A stretch of 64,000 bases of DNA from Neorhizobium sp. NCHU2750 (GTDB lineage: Bacteria; Pseudomonadota; Alphaproteobacteria; Rhizobiales; Rhizobiaceae). The notes beneath the pieces are model-generated. The model ran no database searches, was not told the origin of the DNA, and worked only from the letters and a program-made list of their open reading frames with translations. The stretch is taken from NCBI RefSeq assembly GCF_003597675.1, contig NZ_CP030827.1:1178001-1242000 (forward strand), written 5' to 3'. The number at the start of each line of letters is the position of its first letter. Within the stretch, counting starts at the first letter, position 1. Shown here one piece after another: positions 9,000 to 20,721 of the stretch. The position numbers were made by a program, and so were the translations under genes.

Positions 9000-9533
9000 T
9001 CATCCCGGAATTGCTTGGTTCCTGCGTCGATGTCTCAATATCAGAAATCCCCCGCCAAGTGCGAGCGCACCGGCACCTGTCCCGGCTTCGGGGCCGGGAA
9101 CGGCGGTGATTTTCGAGATTGTCGTCGTCATCGTAGCGGTCGTGTTTGCAGCTCCGACACTATAGAACCATGCATATTTGACCGCGGCGCCATCTTCCAC
9201 CGTGAAGGTGGAGTTGAGAGTTGAAGGTTGACCGGGTAAAAGTGGATCTCTCAAATTGGCGACTGTACCGAGATAGGCATTTGTCGCTCTGCTAATCTCC
9301 CACAAGTACGAATAACCTCCCGAAAGGCCTGTAAGGGTCTGTGTGACGAGGAGGTCAATACTGTAAGTTCCTGTATCCAGAAAGATGATGGATGCGCTGG
9401 AATTGGTGACAGGTCGCAATGTGGGCGAGCTCACGGAAAGTGTTTGGCTCGCAACCTCCGTGCTGGTTGCCGCGTATGCAGGGGATATGAATGCGGATGC
9501 AAATATAAAGGCGAGGCACTGAAGCTTATTCAT
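9000..9533 (-). CDS. secreted protein 1 with VPGPEAG C-terminal sorting tail
   Basis: 177 residues. GAGGA lies 7 nt before the ATG. A Sec signal peptide occupies about 1-22 (cleavage near AYA). The mature domain is beta-rich, Ser/Thr-rich and has no recognised fold. The C terminus reads VPGPEAGTGAGALALGG, then a short hydrophobic run, then RHRRRNQ. This three-part tail (short motif, TM helix, basic cluster) is the layout of PEP-CTERM-type exosortase signals. It is shared with the proteins at 15239, 17367 and 44865, and an exosortase lies at 38931. Likely fate: exported, anchored, cut at the motif by the exosortase and released or attached at the cell surface. That fate is inferred. Confidence 0.8.
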   Translation of the reverse strand: MNKLQCLAFIFASAFISPAYAATSTEVASQTLSVSSPTLRPVTNSSASIIFLDTGTYSIDLLVTQTLTGLSGGYSYLWEISRATNAYLGTVANLRDPLLPGQPSTLNSTFTVEDGAAVKYAWFYSVGAANTTATMTTTISKITAVPGPEAGTGAGALALGGGFLILRHRRRNQAIPG

Positions 9534-12113
<2,580 letters not shown>

Positions 12114-12124
12114 TCGATACTATG

Positions 12125-12157
12125 GCTTCGGGCGGGATAACCTGCCCGGAGCTTTTT
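12125..12157 (+). terminator. intrinsic terminator of katG
   Basis: A 12-bp stem with two G-T pairs (arms 12125-12136 and 12141-12152), ATAA loop, followed by TTTTT. It begins 12 nt after the katG stop. Confidence 0.85.
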
Positions 12158-12233
12158 CTTGCTGTTTGCGCAAGATTACAAAATGCGATGCGGGCGCTTG
12201 GCGATGTCTCGAACTCGCTATTGGCGCGAGCCA

Positions 12234-12380
12234 CTACTTGGACACGCTCGCCGTTGTCATTGTATCCGTTGATGAACCGGCGAGACCTGTATAGGCCAGC
12301 ATCGTGCCATGCACGATTGTGACCCACATCAGGATCGATACGCCGAAAACCATGATCATATTGCGAAGACGAGACGTCAT
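12234..12380 (-). CDS. small putative single-pass membrane protein (48 aa)
   Basis: A short ORF with AAGAGG 5 nt before its ATG. The protein begins with Arg residues, has a hydrophobic segment (about 8-32, Met/Val/Ile/Leu-rich) and ends in a Ser/Thr-rich tail. No family recognised. The ribosome site and membrane-like composition are the only support. Confidence 0.45.
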   Translation of the reverse strand: MTSRLRNMIMVFGVSILMWVTIVHGTMLAYTGLAGSSTDTMTTASVSK

Positions 12381-13048
12381 AGGGACCTCTTGAATGAGGC
12401 CCTATTATCCCACCCGAACCTTTGCGGCGGGTGAAGCGATATGGTGAACAAACCCTGCCAGATTCAAGGGCAATTCGACGGAACCCGGCCTCAATTGCCA
12501 CTGTTGCTGATGCTGCGAAATCTGCTTCCGTTTTGAACTTCATGATTGGCGCTATTTTCTCTACCAAAGTTCGTAGGTGCCTTCCCATGAAAGATCTCTG
12601 TGCACCGACGCGCTCGTGTGCGAGAGCCGTCTCATATCGAGGGTCAAGGTGATTGTCCCTTCGGGCGGGTACGGTTTCTAAAGTCTAGCGGGGCTTTGCA
12701 GCGATTTTTCTGGCAAAGCACTCGTAGCGAGCCCGCTCATGATCATATAGTTTTCCTAGACTTGCGTTCATCCTGAGATCGGCCTGCTCCCTCATCGTCT
12801 TTTTCGCCGTTAAGAAGATAGGAGGAGGCCATAAAATGCGTCCGATCATGACAGCGATCCCGCCCCACGATCACCGCGGGCGAGGTGAAGGCGCCCAGTC
12901 CAGCGAGATGGACCGACGTCACCGCAGCAATTAATTCGCCGAAGCTATCGAGTGGGAGGCCACGTCGCGGTGTCGTCGACGATTATGGTGACGTTGATCC
13001 TCAAATACGGCATTATGGAGCCATCCGAACCCAACCCGGAAACAGTTG
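12381..13048. other. gene-free stretch
   Basis: 668 nt with no ORF that has a credible start or composition. Nothing recognisable was seen. Confidence 0.4.
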
Positions 13049-13831
13049 CTATATAAAGCTTTTCTCATTCTGAAAGAGCTTTAGCACTGTAAGATTGCCA
13101 GTATAGAAGGCACCTGTGTCGATCCCGATACGGCCGGGGCCAAAGCTTGGTTGAGGTTGTGGCGTATGACCGTGAATGACGAGGCCCGGACCGCCCCAGC
13201 CTGATGATAGAAATGGCTCCCTGATCCACATTAGGTCTTCGTCTGTCTGTTCGTCCAACATAACTTTCGGCCGTAGGCCGGCATGGACGAAAAGGAAGTC
13301 GCCAACCTTGAGCGAAATCGGCAGGTTGGACAGAAAATCCAAATGGCGCGGTGGCACGTTGGCTGCAAATATTTGTTGGAGCTTGTCGCGGCCTCTTTTC
13401 GAAAAATCGAGCTGGTGGGGATCAATCCCGTAGGACGACAGCGTCTGTTGGCCGCCAAGTTCCAGCCATTGCATATATTGTTCTGGCGCGGCTAAAAATT
13501 TGATGAAAATATCGTCATGGTTTCCACATAAGGCAAGCCGCCTGAAACCGAAATCGCTCGGCGTCAAAAGATGCTCGATGACCTGAGCTGACATGGGGCC
13601 ACGATCGATATAGTCACCCAATAAGACCACAAGGCCCGACCGACCCAGTTGATCCATGTCTCGCGCGATGCGCTCCTCAGCATCTTTGAGTTCCTTCAGA
13701 CAGCCGTGCACATCGCCGATGGCATAGATCGCGAAGAGGGGGCGAGCGTCACCGAGGTCAAGGCGCCGACGCAAAGGCGCAGGTACCAGAACCTCCTGTC
13801 GTCTTTTGACCCAACCCATCAGATTACGCAT
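13049..13831 (-). CDS. metallophosphoesterase (PPP-type Ser/Thr phosphatase / diadenosine tetraphosphatase-like)
   Basis: 260 residues with all dinuclear metal motifs in order: AIGDVHGC (near 36), LLGDYIDRGP (near 70), CGNHDD (near 103), VHAGLRP and VIHGHTPQP. These define the phosphoprotein phosphatase family; rhizobial relatives are often annotated as serine/threonine phosphatases. The substrate, phosphoprotein or a dinucleotide, cannot be decided. The N-terminal 33 residues before the core are basic and without a signal peptide, so it is cytoplasmic. It stands alone, with small uncharacterised genes around it. Confidence 0.88.
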   Translation of the reverse strand: MRNLMGWVKRRQEVLVPAPLRRRLDLGDARPLFAIYAIGDVHGCLKELKDAEERIARDMDQLGRSGLVVLLGDYIDRGPMSAQVIEHLLTPSDFGFRRLALCGNHDDIFIKFLAAPEQYMQWLELGGQQTLSSYGIDPHQLDFSKRGRDKLQQIFAANVPPRHLDFLSNLPISLKVGDFLFVHAGLRPKVMLDEQTDEDLMWIREPFLSSGWGGPGLVIHGHTPQPQPSFGPGRIGIDTGAFYTGNLTVLKLFQNEKSFI

Positions 13832-13921
13832 ACACTTTTGCCCAATTTGGCTCTTGCTCGTCTCACAATGGAAAGCGCGAGGCTAAAAGAGGGTTAAAAC
13901 ATAACTATGGCTCTTTGCCTT

Positions 13922-14716
13922 TCAGCGGTTGCCAACCGATTCTTTGCGTCGTTGTGAAAGAAACGTTGATAGACGGTCGCCTTTTCGTGCACCTGTTGTA
14001 TGTGGTCGGGTCGTCGGAAAGCGCAATTGCTCAACGTCCAAGTCGACCCTTCGCTCCAGTGCGATCAAATTATATCGATCAGTGTCTTGGATCTCCCTGC
14101 GGAACGTGAAGACATAATTGCCCTCCAGGCGATAGAAATCTTCCAAATGTGTGAGCTTTTGTTGCATCCTGCCGGTTGACGGTGGGGCGTCTCTGTCGCC
14201 CGTGGCGACATGGATAAAATGGAAGGCTGCCTTTATCAGATTGTCGTCCATATCGACACCATTGAGGCTGAACTTCACCCTGACTTCGCTTGCCGCCGCG
14301 AATGTTCGACCTCTTGCCTGGAGGAAAAGTGACGTCCTTTGGCGCTGATCAAGTCCCTGCAGGAGCATGGAGCAGTCCCAGCCGCCTTGCTCGGAGGACA
14401 TGAAGCGGGGTTCTTCCTGGCCATCCTTTGCCAGAGAATCGCACATCTGGGTTGCTGGTATAACGGAGGAAAGACGACTTGGCGTATGCCGATAGGATAT
14501 CCATGGCCACATGGATCTCCTTAATGTCGTCTCTTTCGAAACAATGCCGATCTTCACCGGGGGTGACGGTGCGGGAAGCTCAATGCCAAGAAAGCGTGCC
14601 AATTGCCGGATATTGCGGCGATCATTGGCCAATAAGGAGGTTCCGACGACTGCGGCGATGGCCATGCACACAAAGAGCGCCAAAGGCCAACGTTTCGCCG
14701 GTCGAGGCAAGGTCAT
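13922..14716 (-). CDS. membrane-anchored protein of unknown function
   Basis: 264 residues from the ATG at 14716, chosen because GAGGTGG lies about 10 nt upstream. After a basic start (LPRPAKRWP) there is one hydrophobic anchor (about 10-30), then a polar, presumably periplasmic domain with two Cys (in CDSLAKDG and WDCSMLLQG) that could form a disulfide. I do not recognise the family, although the layout resembles rhizobial domain-of-unknown-function proteins. The tail is Arg/Ser-rich. No operon partner. Confidence 0.6.
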   Translation of the reverse strand: MTLPRPAKRWPLALFVCMAIAAVVGTSLLANDRRNIRQLARFLGIELPAPSPPVKIGIVSKETTLRRSMWPWISYRHTPSRLSSVIPATQMCDSLAKDGQEEPRFMSSEQGGWDCSMLLQGLDQRQRTSLFLQARGRTFAAASEVRVKFSLNGVDMDDNLIKAAFHFIHVATGDRDAPPSTGRMQQKLTHLEDFYRLEGNYVFTFRREIQDTDRYNLIALERRVDLDVEQLRFPTTRPHTTGARKGDRLSTFLSQRRKESVGNR

Positions 14717-15238
14717 ATCGGAACCACCTCGATATCGAGATCCTGCCAATGCCATGCCTTCCTGAACGCAGTCATTACTCGTGACCACAAGAGTATCACG
14801 CACATAGTGAAGCCGGTCTAAGTATTTTCCCTAATTTGGACGCCGGCTGACAAAGTCAGCAACTGCAAAAGAGGGGTGGACCATCGCTGGTGCAGTCGCT
14901 CGATGGAGCGATGAGGCAGGCGCCTATTGGACGGGCTGTGGCAGCCTGAACCTATTGAACCTTCAGATGCGATCTGCGACGTCTGTCGGCAGCTGGGCAT
15001 CCCGGCCGAAAAATTGCAAGAACACTGGCCGAATGGCTGCGATGGAAGCTGGGTTGGGTAGATAATAAGTCGGCTGGCTTCCGGCGCTTCCAATCCAGAA
15101 CAGTTGGCCGCAGCGAAGTGCAGGCACTAAAGAAAAGCCGACCGAATCTATCGGCCGGCCAAGAAGAAAGGGAAGGAGGCGAGGTTTGCGCCTGTTCAAA
15201 GCACCAGTAACGGCGCCCATACGACCCTCGCCGCCAGT
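14717..15238. other. gene-free stretch containing one terminator
   Basis: About 520 nt. Overlapping minus-strand frames exist but none has a ribosome site or protein-like composition. It contains the terminator at 15129-15159. Confidence 0.4.
15129..15159 (-). terminator. intrinsic terminator after VPGPEAG protein 2
   Basis: Read on the minus strand: GCCGGCCGA, loop TAGAT, TCGGTCGGC (one G-T pair), then TTTTCTTT. It lies 80 nt beyond the stop of the gene at 15239. Confidence 0.75.
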
Positions 15239-15805
15239 TTAGGATGTCAATGCCTTTGCCTGTTGGCGCCGCTTGGCCCACATTGCAACGCCACCGAGCG
15301 CCAGCGCACCAAGTCCCGCACCCGCCTCAGGCCCTGGAACAGCCGTCACCGAACTTACCGATACGTTGTCGACGGCTGCAAATGCAGCCAAAGAACCGCC
15401 AGCCAAAGCCTTAAATGTCAGATCATAAAAGCCTTCGGTTGCGACCGAAAAACCATAGCTCTTCGAGCCGGCGATCTCCGAGCCGGTCAGTTTCCCCGAA
15501 ACAAGACTGTCGATCGAGTATTTCAGTACAGTCGTGCTTCCGAGGAAAAAGCCGGTGAAGTCGAAGTTATAATTGCCCGCAGTCAAATAGATGGACTGAC
15601 TGAGCGTGCTGCTACCCGGCAAGATTGTATCCACAACTCCCGTGTTGCTGATGGTCGACGCGACGCGGTTGGAGACGCGCGAAAAGCTCCATTCAGGGGA
15701 CAAGACCCCGTCAAAGCCTCCATTGACGACGGCTTCGGCCGCAGACGCTTGTGCCGAAAGTCCGCCAGCCAATATAGCTGCTGCCAGATACATTTTAATG
15801 ATCAT
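15239..15805 (-). CDS. secreted protein 2 with VPGPEAG C-terminal sorting tail
   Basis: 188 residues. AGGAGGG precedes the ATG at close spacing. A Sec signal peptide occupies about 1-22 (cleavage near ASA-AEA). The mature part is Gly/Ser-rich and beta-predicted, beginning VVNGGFDGVLSPEWSF; this is the 'N-G-F-E' start of many PEP-CTERM proteins with carbohydrate-binding-like jelly-roll folds. The tail is VPGPEAGAGLGALALGG, a short hydrophobic run and AKRRQQAK. It is probably an exosortase substrate on the cell surface. Monocistronic, with its own terminator. Confidence 0.83.
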   Translation of the reverse strand: MIIKMYLAAAILAGGLSAQASAAEAVVNGGFDGVLSPEWSFSRVSNRVASTISNTGVVDTILPGSSTLSQSIYLTAGNYNFDFTGFFLGSTTVLKYSIDSLVSGKLTGSEIAGSKSYGFSVATEGFYDLTFKALAGGSLAAFAAVDNVSVSSVTAVPGPEAGAGLGALALGGVAMWAKRRQQAKALTS

Positions 15806-16690
15806 TAATCCCTCCTTTAATCATTAATGGAAGGTAAATATGCACAACGGTATCGAAAAGTCGACAATGTAAATAAGTAATAATTGATTCCAGTGTTAAT
15901 GTAACGGCGCTTAAATGGATTATGTATCAATTTGATACATAATTATATGCTGTCTGGTGATGTTTATGCTCTGTGTTGCGTCGCAGTCTTGAGGTGGGGC
16001 ATGGATACTTCCTGAAACACCCGGAATGCGACATATACCGGGCAGGGGAGGCGGAAATTATGCTGCGCTTGAACGGCCCGGGCTGGATTGTTGAGATGTC
16101 GCTTAGCGGCTGAGCCGACGGGCTCACCCCGGCAAGATAGAAACCGGCAGCCCGGGTTTCATGTATGACTGAAAAATGCAGGCCGACAAACCGAGCATAA
16201 CGGTATGGCCACAGTTCAAGGCGCGAGTTTGGATCGGAAGATGCCGCGACCTTTCCAAGATTTTCATGGGTGGTGGGTCAGGATCAGTAGAGGTCCTCCT
16301 CCTGTTGCCACCCATGCAGGCAGTTCGTCCTGACCGATCCGATTTGCGCTGAAAGAAAAGGAACCCGAAGGTTCGTGCTACTCGCCAGGAATAGGCGCAG
16401 GTTATCGGAGAAATGCACGGCGTAGGCTCCCGCCATCGCGGTCCCTATATCGATTACCATCCCAATGATCGCGCAAGCCGGTCGGTAGTCAGACCTCGTT
16501 AAAGCTTGCGGCCACACCATTCATTGTCTCTGTCGCGCCTACCCTCATCAATGCGGTTCCGGCCCGTTGTGCTGGCTATTGTCATTTGCGGGGCACTCTG
16601 GATCTCGTGCCTCACCGCGGGCGGGCCGATATTGGCATCTACGCCCGTTCATGGCGCGTCGCTTTTCGGTCCATCATCGTCTCGTCGAGT
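15806..16690. other. mostly gene-free stretch
   Basis: 885 nt; the first 150 are very AT-rich and should hold the promoter of the minus-strand VPGPEAG gene. An ORF at 16551-16736 (+) starts with a signal-like hydrophobic segment (MRFRPVVLAIVICGALW) but has no ribosome site and runs into the opposite KTSC gene, so it is not called. Confidence 0.4.
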
Positions 16691-16903
16691 TTATGCAGCG
16701 ACACGCGAGAACTGCGATCGGATACAATCGAGATAGTGTTGGCCCGGTGACGGAGACTGGCAAAGGGCGATCGCCTCTTCTTGCGGCACGCCGGTGAAGC
16801 GGCGCGTCTCGCCGTTTCGAAAGCGGATCTGAAGTTGTCCATCCTCTTGGCTGAAGAATACGCTTTCGATCATGCGCGACGTGACGGCTAGGCTTTCCAT
16901 CAT
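16691..16903 (-). CDS. second KTSC-domain miniprotein
   Basis: 70 residues. GGGAGGG sits just before the ATG, a strong ribosome site. The KTSC pattern is clear: SRMIESVFFSQEDGQLQIRF, NGETRRF, GVPQEEAIAL, then SPGQHYLDCIRSQF. Compared with the copy at 7990 the central Tyr is replaced by Phe, so these are diverged paralogues. Function unknown; both lie close to genes for VPGPEAG-tailed proteins, which may be coincidence. Confidence 0.65.
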   Translation of the reverse strand: MMESLAVTSRMIESVFFSQEDGQLQIRFRNGETRRFTGVPQEEAIALCQSPSPGQHYLDCIRSQFSRVAA

Positions 16904-17366
16904 ACCCTCCCTGTTTGGCTAGGGTTGTAGCGAAGAAGGGGTATGAATTGGTCAAAGACATTGGTGAGTAGTTCCTTAACGCGATAACCTCATCTGTTTG
17001 ATTGCTGGATATTAAAGCAACGATTCGGCCTATCATCACCTCGCAGGCGACGCCGATCTCGATCTCCAACTGAGACAGTCGCCGCGGTGAGCTTGAATAT
17101 GCAGGAACTTTAGTCCGCTGAAGGCAAAGCCAGAGCCACGCGAATAATACGATGCCGATCGATGTGAAAATATAAATATCGGATAAAAAGAAAGATTTTT
17201 CTAATATGGAAATACTGAAAGATTCTACGCAGGTGCGGTAAAGTGATGTTTTTTTTAAAAAAAGGAAGTTTCTTTGCGTCAATGATAGTTGAAGTGACTG
17301 GACAGAATCCACCTTTTAATAGATAAATTACCATGCGGTAACATTTTATTCCGAAAGGAGAGTTTG
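16904..17366. other. AT-rich spacer upstream of VPGPEAG protein 3
   Basis: 463 nt. The last 200 nt are strongly AT-rich with homopolymer A/T runs and should contain the promoter of the plus-strand gene at 17367. No credible ORF. Confidence 0.4.
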
Positions 17367-17789
17367 ATGAAAGTTAAGCATCTCGCTTTCGTGGCGGCGC
17401 TGGCATTTACTACGCCTGCTCTCGCTGCGCCAGCGTACGAAGACGCAAGCCAACCCGCCTCCGATTATACAGTGGCGAATAGCTTGATGAACTCCTGGCT
17501 GACCGCGTGGAAGACAGTCTTCGATACTACCTATGGGGACGACTGGGATTTCACCACCTCGGCCAGCAAGGGTTTGGTCTACGGCCAGATTTTTCAGACA
17601 GTAGCGGACACAAGTACGGCCTACACTCAATCGTTCTTGTGGACGAGCGCCTCGAAAGTTGCTGACTACAACATGCCAGTCACCGCTGTTCCCGGCCCCG
17701 AAGCTGGGGCAGGTCTCGGTGCACTTGCAATGCTCGGCGTAGCCTATTGGGCAAAGCGCCGCCGCAACGACCAGCAACTCGCTGCCTAA
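17367..17789 (+). CDS. small secreted protein 3 with VPGPEAG C-terminal sorting tail
   Basis: 140 residues from the ATG at 17367; AAGGAG lies 6 nt upstream. The signal peptide covers about 1-19 (cleavage near LAA/APA). The mature domain is only about 80 residues, rich in Ser, Thr, Asp and aromatic residues, with no Cys. The tail is VPGPEAGAGLGALAMLG, a short hydrophobic run and AKRRRNDQQ, closest to protein 2. A strong ribosome site and a near-perfect terminator suggest high expression. It is probably an exosortase substrate; its extracellular role is unknown. Confidence 0.83.
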   Translation: MKVKHLAFVAALAFTTPALAAPAYEDASQPASDYTVANSLMNSWLTAWKTVFDTTYGDDWDFTTSASKGLVYGQIFQTVADTSTAYTQSFLWTSASKVADYNMPVTAVPGPEAGAGLGALAMLGVAYWAKRRRNDQQLAA

Positions 17790-17807
17790 GCGATCACGCT
17801 CAAGACG

Positions 17808-17834
17808 AAGGGGGCCCTTGAGGCCCCCTTTTTG
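17808..17834 (+). terminator. intrinsic terminator of VPGPEAG protein 3
   Basis: A perfect 9-bp stem AAGGGGGCC / GGCCCCCTT with loop CTTGA, followed by a T-rich tract. It starts 18 nt after the stop. Confidence 0.92.
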
Positions 17835-17874
17835 TTTGTCTCACGCGTTTCGGTCGTCCTTTTAATAGCGGCGA

Positions 17875-19185
17875 TCACAGATCGGATGCTTTGCCGACGC
17901 CCGTATAGTCGAAACCGTGAGCCTCAAGTTCGGATTTGCGATAGACATTGCGAAGGTCGACAAGGATCGGTGATCGCATTGCAGACTTCAGTCGTGCCAG
18001 ATCGAGTGCTCTAAACTCGTTCCACTCCGTGACGAGAACGGCGGCGTCAGCATTTTCAGCTGCCTCATAGGGGCCACTCGTAAACTCGATATCAAGGAGC
18101 TGCTTGGCATTTTCCATCCCTTCAGGATCATAACCTGCAACAATCGCCCCTGCGTCTTTCAGCGTCTGAATGACGGCGATCGCCGGGCTGTCGCGCATGT
18201 CGTCCGTATTCGGCTTGAATGTCAGGCCAAATACCGCAATCTTCTTGCCCCGGACATCGCCTCCCATCGCGGCAATGACCTTACGGCCCATGGCGCGCTT
18301 TCGATTGTCGTTGACTGCAATCGTCGTCTCGATCAGACGAACGGGGCTCTCACTATCTTGCGCGGTCTTTGCAAGGGCCAGCGTATCCTTGGGGAAGCAT
18401 GAACCGCCATAGCCGGGACCGGCATGCAGGAACTTTGAGCCGATACGGCCGTCAAGGCCGATACCTCGTGAGACATCTTGGACATCGGCGCCGACACGCT
18501 CGCACAAATCGGCAATTTCATTGATGAAGGTGATCTTCATCGCCAAAAAGCCATTGGCGGCATATTTGATCAGCTCAGAGGTGCGTCGGCCGGTAAACAG
18601 GAGAGGGGACTGGTTGAGGTAAAGCGGACGGTAGACTTCCGTCATCACCCCGCGAGCTCGCTCGTCGGTCAGGCCGACAACGATACGGTCAGGGCGCTTG
18701 AAATCGTCGATCGCAGCGCCTTCACGGAGAAATTCAGGGTTGGACACAACCGCGAAATCAGCCTGCGGGTTTTCTTCGCGGATGATCCGCTCGACTTCGT
18801 CGCCGGTGCCGACCGGAACGGTCGACTTGGTTACGACCACGGTAAAGCCCTGGATCGCGGCTGCGATCTCGCGAGCGGCAGCATAGACATAACCAAGATC
18901 AGCATGGCCGTCGCCGCGCCGCGACGGGGTGCCCACCGCTATGAAGACTACATCGGCGTCAGCAACCGCGTCTGCAAGATCTGTGGTAAATGACAGGCGG
19001 TTGGCTTTGACATTGCTCTCAACGAGCTGATCAAGCCCCGGCTCGAAAATTGGCATCATGCCATTTTTCAAGGCTTCGATCTTCTCCGCTGCCTTGTCGA
19101 CGCAAATCACCGTGTGGCCGAAATCGGCAAAGCACGCACCTGAAACGAGGCCGACATAACCTGATCCGACCATTACAATACGCAT
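17875..19185 (-). CDS. rkpK: UDP-glucose 6-dehydrogenase
   Basis: 436 residues, full length. It oxidises UDP-glucose to UDP-glucuronate with two NAD. The N-terminal Rossmann motif is GSGYVGLVSGACFADFGH. The catalytic thiol is Cys263 in GGSCFPKDT, and the central helix has the NGFLAMKITFINE pattern. In Sinorhizobium the homologue (rkpK) serves K-antigen and other glucuronate polymers; ugd is the general name. It lies 71 nt after manC on the same strand and is probably the last gene of the manB-manC-ugd unit, so it supplies uronic acid to the polysaccharide made by the downstream locus. Confidence 0.95.
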   Translation of the reverse strand: MRIVMVGSGYVGLVSGACFADFGHTVICVDKAAEKIEALKNGMMPIFEPGLDQLVESNVKANRLSFTTDLADAVADADVVFIAVGTPSRRGDGHADLGYVYAAAREIAAAIQGFTVVVTKSTVPVGTGDEVERIIREENPQADFAVVSNPEFLREGAAIDDFKRPDRIVVGLTDERARGVMTEVYRPLYLNQSPLLFTGRRTSELIKYAANGFLAMKITFINEIADLCERVGADVQDVSRGIGLDGRIGSKFLHAGPGYGGSCFPKDTLALAKTAQDSESPVRLIETTIAVNDNRKRAMGRKVIAAMGGDVRGKKIAVFGLTFKPNTDDMRDSPAIAVIQTLKDAGAIVAGYDPEGMENAKQLLDIEFTSGPYEAAENADAAVLVTEWNEFRALDLARLKSAMRSPILVDLRNVYRKSELEAHGFDYTGVGKASDL

Positions 19186-19256
19186 TGTACTATCTTCCTT
19201 TTTAAAAGCTGGCCAGAAGCCAGCCGGCCGACGCGCAAGCGCTCAGCCCATTTGCC

Positions 19257-20684
19257 TTAGCCGCGCCCGAACTCGTCGACAATACGGATGATGTCGTCTT
19301 CTCCGAGATAGGAGCCCGTCTGGACCTCGATCATCTCGAGCATGATCTTGCCAGGATTGGCAAGACGATGAACTTCTCCTTGAGGAATATAGACAGATTC
19401 GTTTTCGCGCACGATCTTGATCTCATCGCCGATCGTCACTTCCGCTGTCCCCTTGACGCAAATCCAATGTTCCGAACGGTGATGATGCTTTTGCAGCGAC
19501 AGCTTCTTTCCCGGCGTGACAAAGAGCCGCTTCACCTGGAAGCGGTCGCCATTGAGGATGGACGTATAACCACCCCATGGGCGGTATGACGTCGGATGGG
19601 TCTCGGTTAAAGGTGCTGTTGCCTTTGCTGCGGCGAGCTGCTTGACCAAGGCGCCGACATTCTGGCTTTCGTCGAGGCGTCCCACATAGACCGCATCCTC
19701 ACTGGCGATCACCGCAACGCCCTCCAGTCCCTGGACGGCAAGGTGGCTGTGTCTGGAGACGACCAGAGAATTTTTGGTGTTGACCAACGTTGTCTTGCCC
19801 AAGACCACGTTTCCCGAGGGATCCTGGGTGCCAAGCTTCCAAACCGCGTCCCAGCTTCCCATGTCGGACCAAACAAAAGATGCAGGAACGACCGCAGCAT
19901 CCTTCGTCTTTTCCATAACCGCATAATCGATCGAAATATTGGGTGCCTTATCGAAAGCTGCAGCATCAAGGCGGATGAAGTCGAGATCGGCCTTGGCATT
20001 TTGCACAGCCTCGACGGCAGCACCGACGACGGCCGGCGCATATTCCTTGATCTCATCGAGGACGCGTTTGGCGCCAAACATGAATATGCCCGAATTCCAC
20101 ACATAGCCGCCGGCGGAAAGCATCTCTTGGGCAATCTTTCCATTCGGCTTCTCGACGAAGCGTTTGACCGCATTGGCGCCAGTGGCGAGGCGCTCCCCGA
20201 CTTCGATATAGCCGTATCCCGTTGCGGGCTCCGTCGGGGCTATCCCAAACGTGACCAATTTGCCCGAAAGTGCTGTCTTATGTGCCGTCCCGATCGCCTC
20301 GAAATAACGGTCATCGGCAATGATTTCATGGTCCGATGCCAGAACCTGGATGATCGCATCGGCACCGAAAGTCTTCATTGCAAAGCTTGCGGCCGCAGCA
20401 ACTGCTGGTGCCGTATTGCGTGCCGACGGTTCCAAAAGAACACCCGACAATTCGATGCCGAGTTCCCGTGCCTGTTCGGCGACAAGAAAACGAAAATCCT
20501 CATTGGTGATGACGATCGGGGCGGTATAGAGCGCCGCATCCGATACGCGATCAAGCGTCGCTTGGAAAAGCGTTCTGTCGCCAACGAATTGAATAAACTG
20601 TTTCGGCGCGCTCGCTCTGGAGAGCGGCCACAGGCGCGTGCCCTTGCCGCCTGCCATAATCACTGGAACGATCTTGTCACTCAT
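19257..20684 (-). CDS. manC: mannose-1-phosphate guanylyltransferase / mannose-6-phosphate isomerase
   Basis: 475 residues from the ATG at 20684; GGAGAG lies 4 nt upstream, while an alternative ATG at 20696 has a poorer site. The N-terminal nucleotidyltransferase has MAGGKGTRLWPLS and the FVEKP motif; the C-terminal cupin isomerase starts near residue 345, with the PWGGYTSIL and QKHHHRSEHW metal-binding region. It makes GDP-mannose from mannose-1-phosphate. It follows manB closely (37 nt). GDP-mannose feeds Gmd and Fcl at 30102-32212. Confidence 0.95.
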   Translation of the reverse strand: MSDKIVPVIMAGGKGTRLWPLSRASAPKQFIQFVGDRTLFQATLDRVSDAALYTAPIVITNEDFRFLVAEQARELGIELSGVLLEPSARNTAPAVAAAASFAMKTFGADAIIQVLASDHEIIADDRYFEAIGTAHKTALSGKLVTFGIAPTEPATGYGYIEVGERLATGANAVKRFVEKPNGKIAQEMLSAGGYVWNSGIFMFGAKRVLDEIKEYAPAVVGAAVEAVQNAKADLDFIRLDAAAFDKAPNISIDYAVMEKTKDAAVVPASFVWSDMGSWDAVWKLGTQDPSGNVVLGKTTLVNTKNSLVVSRHSHLAVQGLEGVAVIASEDAVYVGRLDESQNVGALVKQLAAAKATAPLTETHPTSYRPWGGYTSILNGDRFQVKRLFVTPGKKLSLQKHHHRSEHWICVKGTAEVTIGDEIKIVRENESVYIPQGEVHRLANPGKIMLEMIEVQTGSYLGEDDIIRIVDEFGRG

Positions 20685-20721
20685 TACGCTCTCCATTCAC
20701 ACGCAACGCGCCGCTATATTC

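Noticed and set aside
16551..16736. Short plus-strand ORF with signal-like N terminus
   Set aside because: No ribosome site, and it overlaps the opposite KTSC gene, which has a strong one.
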